The position numbers were made by a program, and so were the translations under genes. From contig CAJMQX010000024.1 of assembly GCA_905215635.1 (NCBI GenBank), positions 1 through 8,759 on the forward strand: a DNA stretch of 8,759 bases. Direction: 5' to 3'. Source of the stretch: an uncultured bacterium. GTDB lineage: Bacteria > Bacillota_I > Bacilli_A > RF39 > UBA660. Shown here one piece after another: positions 6,739 through 8,759 of the stretch; position 1 is the stretch's first letter, and the number at the start of each line of letters is the position of its first letter. The notes beneath the pieces were generated by a model. That model was not told where the DNA came from and did no database searches. It worked only from the letters and a program-made list of their open reading frames with translations.

Positions 6739-6758
6739 TTTATATACTCTATTTTTTT
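6729..6758 (+). terminator. rpsD intrinsic terminator
   Basis: A 9-bp perfect stem TAGAGTATA/TATACTCTA (6729-6737 with 6743-6751) has a 5-base loop and is followed by seven T. Its left arm includes the last codons and the first two bases of the TAG stop codon of rpsD, so the hairpin overlaps the coding end. Confidence 0.88.
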
Positions 6759-6763
6759 ATGCT

Positions 6764-6817
6764 CACTCTAAGTCTATGGTCTTAGAGTGTTATTTTTAGC
6801 CTGTAGTCTAAAAATAA
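6764..6817 (+). repeat. Two adjacent hairpins with matching 8-base loops
   Basis: A 9-bp stem CACTCTAAG/CTTAGAGTG (6764-6772 with 6781-6789) carries loop TCTATGGT. It is followed with no gap by a 10-bp stem TTATTTTTAG/CTAAAAATAA (6790-6799 with 6808-6817) carrying loop CCTGTAGT. The loops share YCTRTRGT while the stems differ in sequence but keep perfect pairing. The first hairpin followed by TTATTTTT could act as a back-up terminator. The constant loops suggest an RNA element or protein-binding site. No named family recognised. Confidence 0.55.
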
Positions 6818-7113
6818 TGTCTATCATATATAATCGATAAATATATAGTGCAAATATTACAATCACCAAAATAAATACTCTTTACTTTCTTGTGTATAAT
6901 GCCATAAATAAATAATCAAAAGTTAATAATTTAGCAAAATAAAACAGACTATTATTTAAGCAAAATAATTGACTTTGGTAAAATATTGTATATAATATTG
7001 ATTGAAGTACATTTTAATAGAATGTAATTTGTGAATATTTATTAATGTTAAAAAACAAAAATAGACTAGAACTACAGATATTTTTAAAATATAGAAATAA
7101 AGGAAGTGAAAGA
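6818..7113 (+). other. AT-rich spacer between rpsD and the KilA-N gene
   Basis: No open frame of useful length is present. It holds an imperfect palindrome centred on ATCGAT (6821-6848), an exact 10-bp direct repeat AGCAAAATAA (6933-6942 and 6959-6968), the promoter of the KilA-N gene, and a palindrome TACATT-N7-AATGTA (7008-7026) just after the expected start of transcription. An ATG at 7045 is in frame with the KilA-N gene but has no ribosome site, so 7045-7113 is treated as leader. Confidence 0.5.
6969..6996 (+). promoter_or_regulatory. Promoter of the KilA-N gene
   Basis: TTGACT (6969-6974) and TATAAT (6991-6996) are separated by 16 bases. The expected start of transcription is near 7003. 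The second copy of the AGCAAAATAA repeat abuts the -35, and the palindrome TACATT-N7-AATGTA lies at about +5 to +23, which is where a repressor would bind. The leader to the chosen ATG is about 110 bases. Confidence 0.75.
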
Positions 7114-7983
7114 ATGAAAGATAATTTAATTAAAACTGAAATGAATGTTAATAATAACAAAATAAATGTTATGAGAATTGGAAACGAGGAATATATCTCA
7201 TTAACCGATTTGGCAAGATATGCTGATGAAGATGATCCTAGATATCCAATACAAAACTGGATGAGAAATAAAGATGTTATTTCTTATCTAGGATTATGGG
7301 AAAAACTTAATAACGAAAATTTCAAAGGTGTCGAATTCGACACGTTTAAAAATGAAGCTGGTAGTAATAAGTTTAAAATATCTCCACAAAAATGGATTAA
7401 AGAAACTAATGCAATTGGTATTATATCAAAATCAGGCAACAATGGTGGCACATTTGCTCACTCTGATATTGCATTAGAATTTGCAAGTTGGCTAAGTCCC
7501 GAGTTTAAATTATATTTAATCAAAGAATTTGAAAGATTAAAAAGAAATGAAGCGTATCAAGAAAAAATTGAGTGGAATGCAAGTAGAGTATTATCTAAGG
7601 CAAATTATAGAATACATACAGACGCAATTAAAAATTCAATTATTCCTAATTTAGTTACAGATTTTCAAAAAAAGCTCATATATCCAACCGAAGCAGATTT
7701 ATTAAATGTTGCCTTATTTGGAATGACTGCTAAAGAATGGAAAGAAAAAAATCCAAACTTAAAAGGTAATCAAAGAGATTATGCCGATATTAGACAATTA
7801 TTAGTGCTTTGCAATATAGAGAACTTAAATGCTATAATGATTAATGATAATATTCCACAATCTATAAGAATAGAAAAATTAAATAAAGTTGCTATACAAC
7901 AATTAGAGATTTTGGAAAATAATAAAAATTTAGAAGAATTAAATACTAACTCAATAAAACAAATAGATACAAAACAAAAATAA
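7114..7983 (+). CDS. KilA-N domain protein
   Basis: This is a 289-residue protein with an N-terminal KilA-N domain over about residues 26-145: EEYISLTDLARYADEDDP, then IQNWMRNKDVISYLGLWEKL, then GGTFAHSDIALEFASWLSPEF (111-131) and KLYLIKEFERLKR. KilA-N is a predicted DNA-binding fold common in phages, large DNA viruses and bacterial mobile elements. The second half (about 146-265) is helical, with KGNQRDYADIRQLLVLCNIENLNA at 217-240, a conserved C-terminal part in free-standing bacterial members. The C-terminal tail is Lys/Asn/Gln-rich. The ATG at 7114 was chosen because AGGA lies 9 bases upstream; 23 more in-frame codons upstream have no ribosome site. It holds 6 Trp (all TGG), whereas the other proteins here have none. 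It stands alone between rpsD and a tRNA cluster with its own promoter. Function is probably regulatory or in phage-type interference, not established. Confidence 0.88.
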   Translation: MKDNLIKTEMNVNNNKINVMRIGNEEYISLTDLARYADEDDPRYPIQNWMRNKDVISYLGLWEKLNNENFKGVEFDTFKNEAGSNKFKISPQKWIKETNAIGIISKSGNNGGTFAHSDIALEFASWLSPEFKLYLIKEFERLKRNEAYQEKIEWNASRVLSKANYRIHTDAIKNSIIPNLVTDFQKKLIYPTEADLLNVALFGMTAKEWKEKNPNLKGNQRDYADIRQLLVLCNIENLNAIMINDNIPQSIRIEKLNKVAIQQLEILENNKNLEELNTNSIKQIDTKQK

Positions 7984-8083
7984 AAAATCTTATGATATAT
8001 TTATGGAAGATGGTAGCCCTTACGGCTTCAGTTATAATACACAAAATGAAAGGTCCTTATCTAATATAAAATTAGACTACTAA
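7967..8083 (+). pseudogene. Short open remnant after the KilA-N gene
   Basis: In the frame one base ahead of the KilA-N frame, 38 codons are open from 7967 to the TAA at 8081-8083. They include YDIFMEDGSPYGFSYNTQ, with codons (AGC CCT TAC GGC TTC) more GC-rich than the surroundings. There is no ribosome site for its ATG at 8003. It could be a lost C-terminal extension of the KilA-N gene, separated by a frameshift in the A-rich stretch near 7970-7987, or the end of another decayed gene. It could also be chance. Confidence 0.25.
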
Positions 8084-8300
8084 TAAAAGACTAGAATTGC
8101 TGGAACCAATCTAATCAAAATACATAAAATAATCAAAAAATCACAACAACGAAAAAATGAGCAATGCTTTATATTATATGGTTTTGCTCATTTTTGCTGT
8201 CAAACTAAAGATTCCAATAATAAATGTTCCTTGTCAAATAATAAGTAAAATCAAAAATAACAAAGAACCTTAAAAATATGTATCTAAAATGTACCTAATT
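8084..8300. other. Non-coding AT-rich spacer before the tRNA operon
   Basis: No gene is supported on either strand. Besides the 12-bp terminator-like hairpin (8153-8195), it has only a loose inverted repeat GTTCCTTGT/ACAAAGAAC (8226-8234 with 8260-8268, one mismatch). No copy of the tRNA-Phe 3' end is present, so no attachment site is seen. Confidence 0.5.
8153..8195. terminator. Symmetric 12-bp hairpin, possible bidirectional terminator
   Basis: AAAAATGAGCAA (8153-8164) pairs perfectly with TTGCTCATTTTT (8184-8195) around a 19-base loop. Because A-runs flank the left arm and T-runs the right arm, it could stop transcription in both directions: KilA-N mRNA from the left and read-through from the tRNA operon from the right. 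It lies 170 bases beyond the KilA-N stop. Confidence 0.6.
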
Positions 8301-8335
8301 AAATAATAAAAACCCTAACCTATTAAAGTTAGAGT
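8301..8335 (-). terminator. Terminator of the tRNA operon
   Basis: On the minus strand an 8-bp stem ACTCTAAC/GTTAGGGT (8335-8328 with 8319-8312, one G-T pair) with an 8-base loop is followed by TTTTTATTATTT. It lies 14 bases beyond the encoded CCA of tRNA-Phe. Confidence 0.85.
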
Positions 8336-8349
8336 ATTAATCGTTACAC

Positions 8350-8425
<76 letters not shown>

Positions 8426-8433
8426 AAAATAAA

Positions 8434-8509
8434 TGGCGGTTCCGACGGGAGTTGAACCCGCGATCTTTTGCGTGACAGGCAAACGTGATAACCACTACAC
8501 CACGGAACC
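8434..8509 (-). tRNA. tRNA-Asp (anticodon GTC)
   Basis: This is a 76-base cloverleaf with encoded CCA. The acceptor stem is GGTTCCG/CGGAACC with discriminator G, as expected for Asp. The anticodon stem-loop is TTTGC-CTGTCAC-GCAAA. Only two bases separate it from the upstream tRNA-fMet, so processing must cut two closely placed ends. Confidence 0.97.
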
Positions 8510-8511
8510 GT

Positions 8512-8588
8512 TGGTTGCGGGAGAAGGATTTGAACCTACGACCTCTGGGTTATGAGCCCAGCGAGCTACCGAGCTGCTCCATCCCGCG
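8512..8588 (-). tRNA. Initiator tRNA-fMet (anticodon CAT)
   Basis: This is a 77-base cloverleaf with encoded CCA. The anticodon stem-loop is CTGGG-CTCATAA-CCCAG. Two initiator marks are present: an unpaired C1-A72 at the acceptor end (CGCGGGA against TCCCGCA) and three consecutive G-C pairs in the anticodon stem. It is therefore the initiator rather than an elongator Met. Confidence 0.96.
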
Positions 8589-8604
8589 ATAACATAAACA
8601 ACTA

Positions 8605-8697
8605 TGGCGGAGGAAAAGGGATTCGAACCCCTGCGCCGCTTTCACGACCTCTCGGTTTTCAAGACCGATCCCTTCAACCGGACTTGGGTATTCCTCC
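8605..8697 (-). tRNA. tRNA-Ser (anticodon TGA)
   Basis: This is a 93-base class II tRNA with encoded CCA. The acceptor stem is GGAGGAA/TTCCTCC with discriminator G. The anticodon stem-loop is TCGGT-CTTGAAA-ACCGA, and a long variable arm follows, as expected for Ser. Confidence 0.96.
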
Positions 8698-8705
8698 AAC
8701 ATATA

Positions 8706-8759
8706 TGGTGCCTGAGGTCGGACTTGAACCGACACGAGGGTTAAATCTCGCAGGATTTT
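8706..8759 (-). tRNA. tRNA-Leu, 3' part only (anticodon NAA, probably TAA)
   Basis: Only the 3' 54 bases lie in the window. They show the end of the anticodon loop AAAA with stem strand TCCTG, a long variable arm with stem CGAG/CTCG, a T-arm, acceptor strand CTCAGGC, discriminator A and encoded CCA. The long variable arm with A73 indicates Leu. The last two anticodon bases are AA; the first is outside the window, so TAA and CAA both remain possible. Confidence 0.85.

Noticed and set aside
6764..6817. The hairpin pair as a TwoAYGGAY RNA
   Set aside because: The two-hairpin layout is similar, but the loops read TCTATGGT and CCTGTAGT and lack AYGGAY.
6895..6900. TATAAT hexamer as a second promoter upstream of the KilA-N gene
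   Set aside because: No acceptable -35 at 16-18 bases and no TG extension; the pair at 6969-6996 is far better.
8226..8268. Inverted repeat GTTCCTTGT/ACAAAGAAC as insertion-sequence ends
   Set aside because: One mismatch, only 43 bases across, no transposase and no target duplication.
8550..8735. A 61-codon minus-strand open frame
   Set aside because: It lies wholly across the tRNA-fMet, tRNA-Ser and tRNA-Leu genes; the frame is open only because of tRNA sequence.

Overview
The window is very AT-rich and reads as a chromosomal piece of a low-GC Bacillota, probably a gut-type Bacilli, Erysipelotrichia or RF39-like lineage. The evidence is strong AAGGAGG-type ribosome sites, a Firmicute-style rpsD leader, tRNAs with encoded CCA ends, a single-membrane surface protein with a C-terminal membrane anchor, and cohesin/dockerin-like modules. 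TGG is the only Trp codon seen and one gene ends in TGA, so code 11 is more likely than the Mycoplasma code. The taxonomic placement is inference.

Positions 1-3473 (minus strand) hold a compact Tad (tight adherence) pilus operon. In transcription order it encodes two TadE-like pseudopilins, a short CpaE/TadZ-like ParA ATPase, the CpaF/TadA secretion ATPase and the first 214 codons of a TadB-like inner-membrane platform protein that runs off the left edge. The genes overlap or sit 1-20 bases apart. An extended -10 promoter lies directly upstream. No Flp major pilin or prepilin peptidase gene is visible.

Positions 3553-5760 (minus strand) encode a secreted, membrane-anchored multidomain protein. 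In order it has a signal peptide, an unrecognised region, a short Thr/Pro/Glu repeat, a dockerin-like pair, a cohesin-like domain, two cadherin-like beta-sandwich domains, a transmembrane helix and a Lys-rich tail. It has its own promoter and terminator, and a structured 5' leader preceded by tandem 11-bp repeats. It is probably a surface adhesin or scaffold that works alongside the pilus, but only its position supports that link.

Positions 5970-6758 (plus strand) hold rpsD (ribosomal protein S4) with a consensus promoter, a leader that fits the Firmicute S4 autoregulatory RNA, and an intrinsic terminator. Two further back-to-back hairpins with near-identical 8-base loops follow.

Positions 6969-7983 (plus strand) hold a KilA-N domain gene with its own strong promoter. 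This type of DNA-binding protein is usually linked to phages and mobile elements. Its Trp content (6 in 289) contrasts with zero Trp in about 2,086 residues encoded elsewhere in the window. A small open remnant and a symmetrical terminator-like hairpin follow it.

Positions 8301-8759 (minus strand) hold the 3' end of a tRNA operon, transcribed Leu-Ser-fMet-Asp-Phe and closed by an intrinsic terminator.

Two minus-strand and two plus-strand transcription units diverge around position 5940, and the KilA-N gene converges on the tRNA operon.
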